Below, in pieces: positions 23,532 through 32,486 of a DNA stretch of 64,000 nucleotides. The notes under the pieces were generated by a model, which was not told the origin of the DNA, did not search any database, and worked only from the letters and a program-made list of their open reading frames with translations. Position numbers and translations under genes: made by a program. Source of the stretch: Lacrimispora sp. 210928-DFI.3.58 (GTDB taxonomy: Bacteria > Bacillota > Clostridia > Lachnospirales > Lachnospiraceae); NCBI RefSeq assembly GCF_020554865.1, contig NZ_JAJCIC010000010.1, forward strand, positions 62,001 through 126,000, in the 5' to 3' direction. Numbering within the stretch: the first letter of the stretch is position 1; each line of letters opens with the position of its first letter.

Positions 23532-23633
23532 GCGCGATAATTTGATTTTGCGGGTGGAATGGCCAGGGTCTGCTGGGGGCCGCCTTGATAACCAAAACAG
23601 GGCGGCCCCCAGTGGGCATCGGCCATATCGCGC
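23532..23633. ncRNA. Second large hairpin near the right end of element B
   Basis: The outer arms GCGCGATA (23532) and TATCGCGC (23626), then ATGGCC with GGCCAT, then a perfect 12-bp stem CTGGGGGCCGCC (23573-23584) with GGCGGCCCCCAG (23601-23612). No coding frame. The same functional options as for the previous hairpin apply. Confidence 0.6.
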
Positions 23634-23663
23634 AAAAAAGCCGTCCTATTTTCAAGGACGACT
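23633..23663 (-). terminator. Terminator reading out of the element end
   Basis: Minus strand: AGTCGTCCT, loop, AGGACGGCT, then six T residues. It would stop transcripts entering element B from the host side. Confidence 0.7.
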
Positions 23664-23729
23664 TTCTGCGTAATGTGATAGTTTCAATCTATTTTCTTGC
23701 ATTTACGTCAAAAATCTTTCGATTTCGTG

Positions 23730-23753
23730 TTCCTAATAAGAGTTAATCATATG
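23730..23753 (+). other. Right attachment site of element B
   Basis: The arm TTCCTAATAAGAGTTAAT is followed by core CATATG; the host frame continues with CAGCGGAATC. The preceding GTG also matches the extended arm of the left end (GTGTTTTCC). Confidence 0.88.
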
Positions 23754-24207
23754 CAGCGGAATCATATTGATTGCCTATGGCATTATAAAGATTATAGGAT
23801 ATTTATCTGACGACCTGTTTTGCCTGGCTTTTCAATATGATTTGGGATGCGGATTGTTTTTGATTGTACTGGGTGCAATTGTCCTTTTATGCAATTTGAA
23901 GGTCTGGCAATACCTGCAGCCGGCTTTGGGAATGCTGATTCTGTTAGACGGACTTATGACAATCCAAACATCAAAGGATTCAAAAAAATTTGGTCTGGAA
24001 ACCTGGCATTTCATTTTGATCTGTGCAATCGTTGCAGGAGCGCTGGGAGTAGTGGTGGTAATAAAATCATTTTGGGGAGCCCCTTCACGTATTGTGAATG
24101 GCTGTGCCATTTTGGCAGAGGGCTTTATGAATCACTTGCTGGTAAAGAGTACAGTCATGATCATAAGCGGCCACTCATATCAGGAGGAAGGACAACAAAA
24201 TATGTAA
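23754..24207 (+). pseudogene. 3' part of the split membrane-protein gene (DUF308-like), right of element B
   Basis: The frame continues the host protein: ILIAYGIIKIIGYLSDD, LGCGLFLIVLGAIVLLCNLK, YLQPALGMLILLDGLMTIQT, then WHFILICAIVAGALGVVVVI and GAPSRIVNGCAILAEGFMN. Hydrophobic segments in pairs with a repeated G-x-x-x-L-x-G-x-x-x-L pattern resemble DUF308/HdeD-like proteins. A TTG at 23767 could start a fragment, but no binding site precedes it. The gene is inactivated while element B is present and would be restored by precise excision. The downstream radical SAM gene begins 39 bases later, likely once in the same operon. Confidence 0.8.
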
Positions 24208-24246
24208 CATGCAGCAAATGATGAAAAAGTACATAGGAGGTACAGT

Positions 24247-25602
24247 ATGGATGTGACAACAACATTAAAAAAGTTCGGACTGGAGCAGGCATTAAATTAT
24301 GTTTATAAGGAGCCTGAAAAAAATCTTTTAAAACTGATGGATTGGGCAGATAAATTTTCCGGGGGAGAATTTCCTGTACCCAGAAAAATGGTAAGGGAAG
24401 CGATGACAGATCCGAAGCATCCCTATTACCCGTTTATCCGCCGCCTGTTGTATGATTTAGATCCTTATGTGATGAAAACCACGGCGGTTAATTTCTTCAT
24501 CAATGCGGCTTTAGCCGGATGGCCGAAACAGGAGGAGGCCAGAAGGAGATATGGATGCAACATTCCGTGGACGATCCTGTTAGATCCAACATCCGCCTGT
24601 AATCTGCATTGTACAGGCTGTTGGGCAGCTGAGTATGGCAATAAACTGAACCTGACTTATGAGGAAATTGACAGCATCATTGATCAGGGAAAAATGCTGG
24701 GAATTTATATGTATATCTATACTGGCGGGGAACCATTGGTACGGAAAGAGGATCTGATCCGCCTTTGTGAGAAGCATAATGATTGCGTGTTCTTATGCTT
24801 TACCAATGCAACTCTAATTGATGAAAAATTTGCGGATGAAATGCTGCGGGTAGGAAATTTTGTTCCGGCCATTTCATTGGAAGGGTTTGAGATGGCTACA
24901 GATGGAAGGCGTGGAGACGGAGTATATAAGAAGGTCATGGCCGCTATCGATCTGCTGCGCAGAAAGAAACTGCTATATGGTATTTCTGCCTGTTATACCA
25001 GCGCGAATTTTGATTCCATCACATCAGAAGCGTTTTATGACAAACTGATTGAAATGGGCGTGTATTTTATCTGGTATTTCCATTACATGCCGGTAGGAAA
25101 TGACGCTTCTTTGGAGTTAATGCCTACACCGGAACAGAGGAGAATGACCTATGAGCGAATCCGTCATTACCGCGCCACAAAACCGCTTTTTGCCATGGAT
25201 TTCCAGAATGATGCGGAATATGTGGGCGGCTGTATTGCCGGCGGGCGACGTTACTTACATATCAATGCCAACGGAGACATCGATCCTTGTGTATTTGTCC
25301 ACTATTCGGATTCCAACATCCGGAAAAAGACGCTTTTGGATGCGCTGCAGTCCCCGATGATGATGGCATATTATACGAGGCAGCCCTTTAATGAGAATAT
25401 GCTGCGTCCTTGTCCTATGCTGGAGAATCCGGAGAAGTTAAGAGAAATGGTGGCAGAGTCCGGAGCCCATTCTACGGATTTACAGTCGCCGGAATCGGCA
25501 GACCATCTGTGTGCAAAATGTGATTCCTATGCTGCCTGCTGGAAACCGGTGGCAGATGAACTGTGGCAGGCCAGTGAGACGGCAAAAAGCGATAAAGAGT
25601 GA
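24247..25602 (+). CDS. Radical SAM protein with SPASM-like C-terminus
   Basis: This is a 451-residue protein. ACNLHCTGCWAAEYG places the cluster cysteines at about 118, 122 and 125. YIYTGGEPLVRKEDL is the SAM-contacting GGEP motif, and PAISLEGFEMATDGRRG fits the barrel. A C-terminal set of cysteines (GGCIAGGRRYLHINANGDID, PCVFVHY, CPMLENP, CAKCDSYAACW) suggests an auxiliary iron-sulfur cluster as in SPASM/twitch proteins. The N-terminal 100 residues are helical and family-specific. GGAGGT precedes the ATG. It lies downstream of the split DUF308-like gene and upstream of DegV; the substrate is unknown. Confidence 0.88.
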   Translation: MDVTTTLKKFGLEQALNYVYKEPEKNLLKLMDWADKFSGGEFPVPRKMVREAMTDPKHPYYPFIRRLLYDLDPYVMKTTAVNFFINAALAGWPKQEEARRRYGCNIPWTILLDPTSACNLHCTGCWAAEYGNKLNLTYEEIDSIIDQGKMLGIYMYIYTGGEPLVRKEDLIRLCEKHNDCVFLCFTNATLIDEKFADEMLRVGNFVPAISLEGFEMATDGRRGDGVYKKVMAAIDLLRRKKLLYGISACYTSANFDSITSEAFYDKLIEMGVYFIWYFHYMPVGNDASLELMPTPEQRRMTYERIRHYRATKPLFAMDFQNDAEYVGGCIAGGRRYLHINANGDIDPCVFVHYSDSNIRKKTLLDALQSPMMMAYYTRQPFNENMLRPCPMLENPEKLREMVAESGAHSTDLQSPESADHLCAKCDSYAACWKPVADELWQASETAKSDKE

Positions 25603-25680
25603 TTTACAGACTGCTGTGGCTTTTTTCAGGAAACTACGGCAGTTTTACATGTTTCAAATATAGAGCGAGGAGAACTTAAA

Positions 25681-26541
25681 ATGGCAGCAGCAATTATAAC
25701 TGACAGTAACAGCGGAATTTTAGGGAATGAAGAATGGGAAAACGAAATATATGTGATTCCTATGCCGGTGATCTTAGACGGAAGAACCTATTATGAAGGA
25801 CAGAATATGACTCATGAGCAGTTTTACCGTTTTTTGGAAGAACATAAGCCGATTTCTACATCACAGCCTGCTCCGGCAGATATAATGGAAACCTGGGAAA
25901 AGGCTCTGGAGTCCGGATATGAAGAAATTGTATATATTCCAATGTCAAGCAGTCTTAGCAGCTCCTTCCAGACTGCAAGAATGCTGGCAGATGAATATGA
26001 CGGAAAAGTTCAGGTGGTTGATAATCATCGTATTTCTGTAACTCAGAAACAATCTGTGAAGGATGCGCTCTGGCTTGCAGAGAAAGGATGTATAGCAGCA
26101 GAAATTCGGGAAGAACTGGAAAAGACAGCCTATGATTCTATAATCTATGTAGGCGTGGAAACACTGGAATATTTGAAAAAGGGTGGACGGATTACGCCGG
26201 CTGCGGCGGCAATGGGGACCTTGCTGAGTCTGAAGCCTCTTCTAACGCTCCAGGGTGGGAAAGTAGATGCATATGCAAAGGTAAGAGGCAGCAGAACATG
26301 TAAAAAACGGCTGATTGAAACAATGCAAAAGAGTGTTGACCAATTTCATGAGAGAGGAATTGAAATCTCTGTCGGTGCGGCAGGAAGCTTTTCTGACAAA
26401 GAGGGTGATTGGGAATGGTTAGAAATGATAAAAGAGGCTTTCCCTGGTGAAGAGATCCATTATGATCCACTGACCTTCAGTATTGGCTGTCATGTGGGCC
26501 CCGGAGCCTTTGGAATGGGAATCAGCCGGAAGATAGGGTAG
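25681..26541 (+). CDS. DegV family (fatty-acid-binding) protein
   Basis: This is a 286-residue protein. ITDSNSGILGNEEWENEIYV, PMPVILDGRTYYEG, PISTSQPAPADIMETWEKAL, IPMSSSLSSSFQTARM and VVDNHRISVTQK follow the DegV pattern: D-S at the start, the T-S-Q-P loop and the S-S-x-L-S-S/G-T motif that binds the fatty-acid carboxylate. FakB-like proteins present fatty acids to the kinase FakA; no FakA is in the window. ATG 25681 has GCGAGGAG upstream. Complete length for the family. Confidence 0.92.
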   Translation: MAAAIITDSNSGILGNEEWENEIYVIPMPVILDGRTYYEGQNMTHEQFYRFLEEHKPISTSQPAPADIMETWEKALESGYEEIVYIPMSSSLSSSFQTARMLADEYDGKVQVVDNHRISVTQKQSVKDALWLAEKGCIAAEIREELEKTAYDSIIYVGVETLEYLKKGGRITPAAAAMGTLLSLKPLLTLQGGKVDAYAKVRGSRTCKKRLIETMQKSVDQFHERGIEISVGAAGSFSDKEGDWEWLEMIKEAFPGEEIHYDPLTFSIGCHVGPGAFGMGISRKIG

Positions 26542-26590
26542 AAACGAAGGTCGCCGCTGATATGAGAAGACAGATAAAAGGAGAAGGGAC

Positions 26591-27175
26591 ATGAAAGAAA
26601 AGGCAGCAAAAATGATCCGAATTATAACGGTACCGCCGTTCTTGGCATTTGTTATGCTTGGAATCTTATACCGGCAGTTAGGCTTTATCATAGGTACACC
26701 GCCGGACATTATCGTGTCGATGGGATGTTTGACTGTTCTGCCAGCCTGTGCATATCCGATTTCACAGATAAAATCGGAATTTCGCAATGATCAGAGAGAA
26801 TACCAGAGGAAGATGGCATTTATCATGAATTTATGCGGTTATCTGACGGCTGTGATTTATGGTACGGTAAAGGGTGTTTCCGGTGCCCTGATGTGGATTT
26901 TTGTTTCCTATCTTACAGCGGCCATAGTGCTGACAATCATAAATCGCGGCTTTCGGATAAGGGCAAGTGGACATGCTTGCAGTTGTGTTCTTCCTTATCT
27001 GATTTTGTGCTATTTTTTTGGCGGAAAATCCATTGCTGCCTGCCTGATTCTTTATTTAATTGAATTTTGGGCATCAGTGTATTTAAAACGCCATACAATA
27101 TCGGAATTCCTGACAGGAAGCGCTGTGGCAGTTGTTGTATTCGGTTTTACGGGACTGCTGTTTGGCTTTTGTTAG
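26591..27175 (+). CDS. PAP2-like membrane phosphatase family protein
   Basis: This is a 194-residue protein with about six membrane segments. The C-terminal region IRASGHACSCVLPYLILCYF followed by YLKRHTISEFLTGSAV resembles phosphatase motifs 2 (S-G-H) and 3 (R-H-T/x-x-x-D/E) of PAP2 lipid phosphatases, although motif 1 (K-x6-R-P) is not obvious. It would act on lipid phosphates at the membrane if active. Its 3' end overlaps by 29 bases the convergent TetR gene. GAGAAGG precedes the ATG. Confidence 0.65.
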   Translation: MKEKAAKMIRIITVPPFLAFVMLGILYRQLGFIIGTPPDIIVSMGCLTVLPACAYPISQIKSEFRNDQREYQRKMAFIMNLCGYLTAVIYGTVKGVSGALMWIFVSYLTAAIVLTIINRGFRIRASGHACSCVLPYLILCYFFGGKSIAACLILYLIEFWASVYLKRHTISEFLTGSAVAVVVFGFTGLLFGFC

Positions 27176-27746
27176 AGCTTTTGATGGCGCGCTCCGGTTT
27201 TACGGATTTTAAAAAGGCCTGCTTGCCGGTGCCGGCAAACAGATCACAGATTCGTTCCATGGCTTTCAGGAGATCGTAGTCCATGGAGTGATCCATCCAG
27301 TCAAGGATGGTTCCGACCAGGGTGCATTTATAAAAACGGATCAAAAGCTCTTTGTCTTCTTTGCGTAGGGTCAGATCGTCAGTAACCGTATTGACATACT
27401 CGCTTACAGTATAAAGACATAAACGTTCCACTTCTTTTAAAAAGATTTCCCGCTGGACAGAGCGGTAGATGTGGAGAAGGGCCTTTTTACGTTTTGCTCC
27501 GATTTCTACAAAGGGTGTGATGCAGTCAAGGGGAGATCCGAAACGGCTGTATGTCTGAATGATGCGGTCTGCCTCGTCCTTGAAAGAATATTCCAGAAGA
27601 TCAGGGATATCATGGAAATGGTAATAAAATGTATTGCGGTTGATCAGGCATCGGGTAACGATATCTTTTACCGTAATCTGACTGTAAGATTTTTCATCTA
27701 ATAATTGCCAGAATGCGGATACGATGGCAGTTTTGGTTCGATTCAT
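27147..27746 (-). CDS. TetR/AcrR family regulator
   Basis: This is a 199-residue protein. The N-terminal HTH reads KTAIVSAFWQLLDEKSYSQI, TVKDIVTRCLINRNTFYYHF and HDIPDLLEYSF, the TetR pattern with the F-Y-Y-H-F recognition helix end. The C-terminal ligand domain (LLIRFYKCTLVGTILDWMDHSM) fits the TetR_C_33-like group of Clostridia. I chose ATG 27746; the upstream frame adds 14 residues without a binding site. It faces the PAP2-like gene and diverges from the decayed flippase-like gene at 27817, its probable former target. Confidence 0.88.
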   Translation of the reverse strand: MNRTKTAIVSAFWQLLDEKSYSQITVKDIVTRCLINRNTFYYHFHDIPDLLEYSFKDEADRIIQTYSRFGSPLDCITPFVEIGAKRKKALLHIYRSVQREIFLKEVERLCLYTVSEYVNTVTDDLTLRKEDKELLIRFYKCTLVGTILDWMDHSMDYDLLKAMERICDLFAGTGKQAFLKSVKPERAIKSSNKSQTAVP

Positions 27747-27816
27747 AAGTATCAACTCACTTTTCTGAATATAGTGCAAGCATATCATAAAATAATGGAC
27801 TTTACAATGTTGCTTT

Positions 27817-28716
27817 TTGGGGGAAGATAGTTTTCTGCTGATTACCTTTGTTTTTCGGGATGATTATCCGGCGATTGCAGAAGGGCTTCTTTCCATTCCG
27901 CCTGTGGGAGTCGTTCTTCTTTTTATTATGAGCGTAGGGTATCAGTTATTGGATGCAGCAGCTTATTTTTCATTGCTTCGCAGTGCATTTCCGGAGATTC
28001 GGTTCTATCAGGGAGTGGCGGTAGTGTTTCTGGGTGTGTTTGCCAATATTGCTACATTTTCTGCTGGAACAATGCCGATGCAGGGCTATTATCTGTACTG
28101 CTGCGGTATGTACGCTCATTATCGTTTTTCTGATTCTTATCTGTACCTGGAACCGGATCTTTAGGCTGGCGCTCTGGAGTATCGGCAAACTTCCATCCAC
28201 AGAAAAGTGGACGGAAAGGAAAAATATATGGAGTACAAATCTGGAATCGCTTTATAAAGAAGCACAGCAGCTTCTCCATAACCGTTCCTGCCGGAGAAAG
28301 GTGCTGTTTTTAGATCTGATAAGATTGGGCTGGATGTACAGTATTCCATTTTTATGTATTCGTCTGTTGGGTGGTGAGGGAATCTCGTTCTGGCAGGTGC
28401 AGGCATTGTCCGCCATGATGATGCTTTTGGTGGGGCGCTTCTGAATGTGGCAGGTATGGGACCGGCGGAATTTGCCTTTCTTTTAGTATTTTCTCCGTAT
28501 ATTGGGCATATCGCAGCGTCATCGGCGGTGATTTTATATAGGCTGTCAACATATTTTCTTCCGTTTCTTATTAGTATGATCGTATTTTTTAAGACTCAGA
28601 GGCAGATGCTTGCCGGGAAGTGGAAGGAAAGAGAGCAGATGTCTGTCAAACCTATAATCTTGAAACAGACCTGTCTGTATGTTATAATATTACGAATTAT
28701 TTCAATATACAAATAG
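27817..28716 (+). pseudogene. Decayed LPG-synthase-TM / flippase-like gene
   Basis: Three reading frames in succession give parts of one UPF0104-type membrane protein: ILGEDSF-like start with IPPVGVVLLFIMSVGYQLLD and FYQGVAVVFLGVFANIATFS; then after about 28100 a second frame with LYKEAQQLLHNRSCRRKVLF and IRLLGGEGISFWQV; then after a lost base in the GGGG run near 28435 a third frame with NVAGMGPAEFAFLLVFSPY and LYRLSTYFLPFLISM. The GMGPAE motif and R-L-x-T/S-Y-F/Y-L-P are family hallmarks. The N-terminus is also missing. Confidence 0.75.
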
Positions 28717-28779
28717 TCCTGTGGATGCTTATGCAGGCTAAGTCCGGCAAATTGGTGTTTGATGAGGTGAAGATTGAAA

Positions 28780-29397
28780 ATGAAAAATCCGTGGGTAGGA
28801 ATTCCATTAACTGATTATGAAAATCATATGAAGCTTGATTCCGTTATGCAGCTGCAGGCTATGAACGAAATGATGAAAGGTCAATTTGATACTTATCCCA
28901 TTTCCAGTGTAATGATATTTGGTATTGCAGGCGGTAATGGTCTTGAACATATTCAGAAGGACAGGTTTGAAAGAGTATATGGAGTTGACATCAATTCTTC
29001 TTATCTGCAAGCGGTCGTTCAAAGGTATCCGCAATTGGACGGTCTTCTGGAATGTCTGTGTATCAATTTGATAGATGAAACAGATAAGCTGCCAAAAGCA
29101 GATATGGTTATTGCCAATCTGTTGATCGAGTATATTGGATATGAGTGCTTTCAGAAAGCAATCAGGCAGGCAGATCCAAAGTATGTTTCATGTATTATTC
29201 AAATCAATATGGAGGATAATTGGGTATCAGATTCCCCTTATCTGCATGTGTTTGACGGACTGGAACAGGTGCATCATCAAATGGAAGAACAGACATTAAA
29301 GAATGCGATGCTCGAAATCGATTATCATGCAATCAGAAGTTTGGAGCATATGCTGCCTAATGGGAAAAAACTGGTACAGATAGATTTTAAAAGATAA
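28780..29397 (+). CDS. Class I SAM-dependent methyltransferase
   Basis: This is a 205-residue protein. VMIFGIAGGNGLEHI is motif I (G-x-x-G-G-N/x-G) of the Rossmann-fold methyltransferases and YGVDINSSYLQAV the motif II acidic residue; ADMVIANLLIEYIGYECF corresponds to motif IV. It ends in LPNGKKLVQIDFKR. Many small Clostridia methyltransferases of this shape have unknown small-molecule substrates. I chose ATG 28780 after GATGAGGTG; a TTG two codons earlier is also possible. It is monocistronic as far as can be seen. Confidence 0.85.
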   Translation: MKNPWVGIPLTDYENHMKLDSVMQLQAMNEMMKGQFDTYPISSVMIFGIAGGNGLEHIQKDRFERVYGVDINSSYLQAVVQRYPQLDGLLECLCINLIDETDKLPKADMVIANLLIEYIGYECFQKAIRQADPKYVSCIIQINMEDNWVSDSPYLHVFDGLEQVHHQMEEQTLKNAMLEIDYHAIRSLEHMLPNGKKLVQIDFKR

Positions 29398-29478
29398 CTT
29401 CCGGTTTGCCGCGTTGATGATGAGAGTAATCTTACAGAAATCATGTTCCGAACTCAGAATACAGCGAGGTAAAAATTA

Positions 29479-30180
29479 TTGGAGCTGGAGTGGATGCGGC
29501 TGATCAAGATGCTGGCACATTTCCATGTAAAGGGAATGGCCGGGCAGATTGAAAAACTGTGGGAGTACGGCGCCTATGCAGAGGCTGTTTCTGTCATTAC
29601 CTATGAAGGGGACTGGGATATCAAAAAGAAGTGGCAGGAGCAGATTCTTGAAAAGCTGCCGCAGCTGCGCGGGGATGCCTTCCGGGATGCATGCTATACT
29701 ATTAAGGCCCTGAAGGACTGCCCGGATATCAATGCCGGAAGATTAAAGGAAGCGCTTGTACAAAAGGACTTGGACAGAAGTGACAAGACCGTGTTATTTT
29801 ATTGTATCAGAGCGTTATCCGGCAAAGAAGTAGTAGTAGATTATTTTTTAGATTTCTTGTCGGTTGAACAGGATCCATACTTATTAATTTATGCAATTCA
29901 AGCCCTGGAGAGAATTTCGGATCGGCGTTTACAGAGCATTTATGTAAAACTGCTGGATCGATACAGGACATCGGAAAATGCACAGAGAGATTATCAGGGA
30001 AGCCAAAAGGTTCTGCCAGGCGGAGGATGCCTTGGGGCCAGCAGGCCGGAAGGACAGGTTGTGAGCAATCTGATGCGCAGGTTCGATTTGTTTGGGCTGG
30101 ATTACCGTGGCGCCTGGAAGCTGCTGATGAATGACCAGAGGTGGGAAGAATGGAAACGGCTTCACAATTTGGAAAATTGA
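29479..30180 (+). CDS. Helical-repeat protein, possibly truncated
   Basis: This is a 233-residue protein made of helix pairs (LIKMLAHFHVKGMAGQIEKL, YAEAVSVITYEGDWDIKKKW, DAFRDACYTIKAL, LDFLSVEQDPYLLIYAIQAL), which looks like a HEAT or DNA-alkylation-repair type repeat. Only a TTG at 29479 is available as start and it lacks a good binding site, so the N-terminus may be lost. After about residue 175 the composition changes (SQKVLPGGGCLGASRPEG) and an alternative frame is equally protein-like, so a frameshift there is possible. Function unknown. Confidence 0.5.
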   Translation: MELEWMRLIKMLAHFHVKGMAGQIEKLWEYGAYAEAVSVITYEGDWDIKKKWQEQILEKLPQLRGDAFRDACYTIKALKDCPDINAGRLKEALVQKDLDRSDKTVLFYCIRALSGKEVVVDYFLDFLSVEQDPYLLIYAIQALERISDRRLQSIYVKLLDRYRTSENAQRDYQGSQKVLPGGGCLGASRPEGQVVSNLMRRFDLFGLDYRGAWKLLMNDQRWEEWKRLHNLEN

Positions 30181-30262
30181 ACTGATGAAAATTGCAGTCT
30201 TAAAAATAAAACTATATGCTCCATGGGTTCATTCCTTGAAAGAGTAGTGATCGGCGTGGCGG

Positions 30263-31634
30263 CTATTGTGCCATACAGCGCTCAGACAGATAGCCTGATG
30301 GATGATACCCTGGGAAAGCAGAGGAAGGCTGCTTTAATGTAATAATAGTATGGAAAGTCAGTGATTCGCCATCATAATACATCTGAATTTCTCCCTGATA
30401 CTTAAGGACTATTTTATGGATACTTTTTATGCCGAAACCATGTTTACATTTGTCAGGTTTACTGGTGGCTGGTTTGCGTCCGGACCCTGAAAGAGGATTT
30501 TTTCTGCTGGAATTCACAACAGTTATCACGACAAAAGGTGTTTTCTCCCGATGGCAGGCGCTGATTTCGATATAGGCATCAGGGATATTTTCCGCAGCTT
30601 CGACCGCATTGTCTAATAAATTGCAAAAAAGGGAAGTAAGGTCTGCAGCTGTGATAAAATCCACGATTCTGCTTCGGATATCGGCATAGAAGGCAATCTG
30701 CTTTTGCTGGCATTGACGCTGGTACCTGGACAGGATTGCATTCAGCATATCATGGTCGCACAGCCGTGGGGATTCCTTTAAATCGGAAGACTGCATCAGC
30801 TGGTGAATGTATATGGCAATTTTATCATGCTCCTTTTCAGCATTCAGTATATCGATAGATTGCAGATGTTTTTTGATATCATGTATTAAGATGCTTTGAT
30901 TTTCATGCTGTGAGAGAAGCATCTCATAATATTGTATGGAATCGGATTCCTTTTGGAGTAATAACTGCATCTGGGTATATTTCAGATGCTTCTCCTGATT
31001 GTATTGATTAAATGCGAACACCAGAAGATTGATTGCCAGCAAAAAAAATGACACTTAGTGTTATCATCCAGTTTAATGCCGGAGACAGATTGCAGAAGTC
31101 GCTGATTTTTATAAAGGTAAACATAATAAAAACAGAGGTGATGGGAAGCAGTATCAGAAACAAATCTGAACGATCATGCTGGTCGTTATTGTGTCTCTGT
31201 CTTTGTAAAAAATACAGATGGAGAAGAACAGAGATCAGAGTGAAAAATATCAGTTTGGAGCATACAGAAAAGACTGTGAGGGCATGAATCTCATTTTTTT
31301 CCCAAAAGCGCGGCACAAAATACAGAATGACATAATATACCATCAGTTCACATGTCATCATAATGGCTGTCAGAACAGAGGAATGGAAAAAGGCGGGATA
31401 CCAGCTTAATTCATACTGCGTAAATAAAAAGATGAAATTGGCAGCAAGATATAAAATTGTGTTCAGCCATTTTGAACCCAATAATGCCGCAGCAAACAGG
31501 GCAATGTAAAGACTGCACAGTACAGCCAGCTGGATTGCCGGCTGATGCTTCGCAGAAAAACACCGGGAGGCATATTGACGCAGTATCATTGCTTCAGTCA
31601 GGAAAATCAAGAAAAAGCAAATTATATGTTCCAT
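30263..31634 (-). pseudogene. AgrC-like GHKL sensor histidine kinase split by a frameshift
   Basis: The upstream part (31634 to about 31040) encodes six membrane segments (LIFFTLISVLLHLYFLQ, ILLPITSVFIMFTFIKI, and so on). The downstream part (about 31054-30263) continues the last helix (FLLAINLLVFAFNQYNQEKH), then a coiled coil, the phospho-acceptor HDIKKHLQSIDIL and a GHKL ATPase domain with LFCNLLDNAVEAAENI and HGFGIKSI. The two parts are in different frames across a run of eight T at 31041-31048 on the minus strand; one base more or less would join them. With the truncated regulator next to it, loss of function is the simplest reading, but slippage in the T run could make it switchable. 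Confidence 0.8.
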
Positions 31635-31661
31635 ATTGTACCTCCATATAGCCCAAGCCTT

Positions 31662-32285
31662 TTATCGCATGCTTTCCAGATAAAGGAGATAGGCTTCTTT
31701 AAATGCATGGTATTTCCGCCTGGTTAAGTAGGCCTGAAACTGGCTGTCTGCCATATATACAAGGGTATGGTCAAAATTTGATACCTGTTCAAAATTGACA
31801 ATAAAACTGCGGTGTGTTTGGAAAAAGCAGTTTTGGGGCAGCAGTTCTGACCAATATTGCAGGTTGTGGACAGATTCAAAGTCACGGAAAGTAGTATGTA
31901 CGATTATTTTTCTGCCCTGTGCTTCCACCATGATAATAGAGGAAGTGGGTAACGTATGTACCCCTTCTCTGGTTTCAATAGGAATCTTGAATGTTATGGC
32001 ATGGTACAGGTCAACGGCCTCTTTCATATTACGGAAAAACCTTTGTTTGTCTAAAGGCTTTGAAAGATAGCGGAAGACATGAAAACGCATGGCATCATCC
32101 AGATATTTGGAATGGGAGGTTACAATAAAGATAATGAGCTTGTCGTTTGTTTTCTTCAATTCATTTCCAACGTAAATCCCGTTGATACCGGGCATCTCTA
32201 TATCAAGAAAGAGAATATCCTTATTTCCCCTGTCGGCTAAAAGAGATTCTCCATCCGGGAAAAGAACTAATTCAGGGCAGCTTGT
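31662..32285 (-). pseudogene. AgrA-like LytTR response regulator, 5'-truncated
   Basis: The frame begins in the middle of a receiver domain (ELVLFPDGESLLADR, KDILFLDIEMPGINGIYVG with the phosphorylatable Asp) and continues through the conserved Thr/Lys region to a LytTR DNA-binding domain (MVEAQGRKIIVHTTF, FFQTHRSFIVNFEQV). The first about 35 residues, with the acidic pocket, are missing; the only internal ATG (32195) falls after the phospho-Asp. It lies 27 bases downstream (minus strand) of nothing else and 3' of it is the kinase gene's start region, the usual order regulator-kinase. No agrB/agrD peptide genes are seen. Confidence 0.75.
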
Positions 32286-32486
32286 ACCACGATTTTAGTA
32301 TAATCAAATAGTCCGGAAAATGCAAAAAATATGTATGAAAAGACATTTTCCTGCATGTTTTGGTTGTTGAATGACCAGAGAAAAGAAGAATATGTCGTTT
32401 CGCACAAGTTGGGTTGCAATCCCGAAAAATGATGGGATAATAGGAAGCAGGAGACTCCATAGAATAATCCGAGAGAGAGGAAAAAA

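Larger units (their letters stand above)
17679..23753 (-). mobile_element. Element B: complete 6.07-kb serine-recombinase element
   Basis: The element is bounded by CATATG at 17679-17684 and 23748-23753, flanked internally by inverted arms ATTAACTCCTATTAGGAA (left) and TTCCTAATAAGAGTTAAT (right). Removing one CATATG plus the interior restores an uninterrupted host reading frame. It carries its recombinase at the left end, transcribed toward that end, a DUF2975/HTH pair, at least four small orphan genes all on the minus strand, six palindromes and large hairpins. No relaxase or conjugation genes are present, so it would need help to move between cells. Confidence 0.88.

Noticed and set aside
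17679..23753. Classical IS or DDE transposon with terminal inverted repeats
   Set aside because: The apparent terminal repeats are explained by a palindromic serine-integrase attP, the only recombinase is a serine enzyme and no DDE transposase is present.
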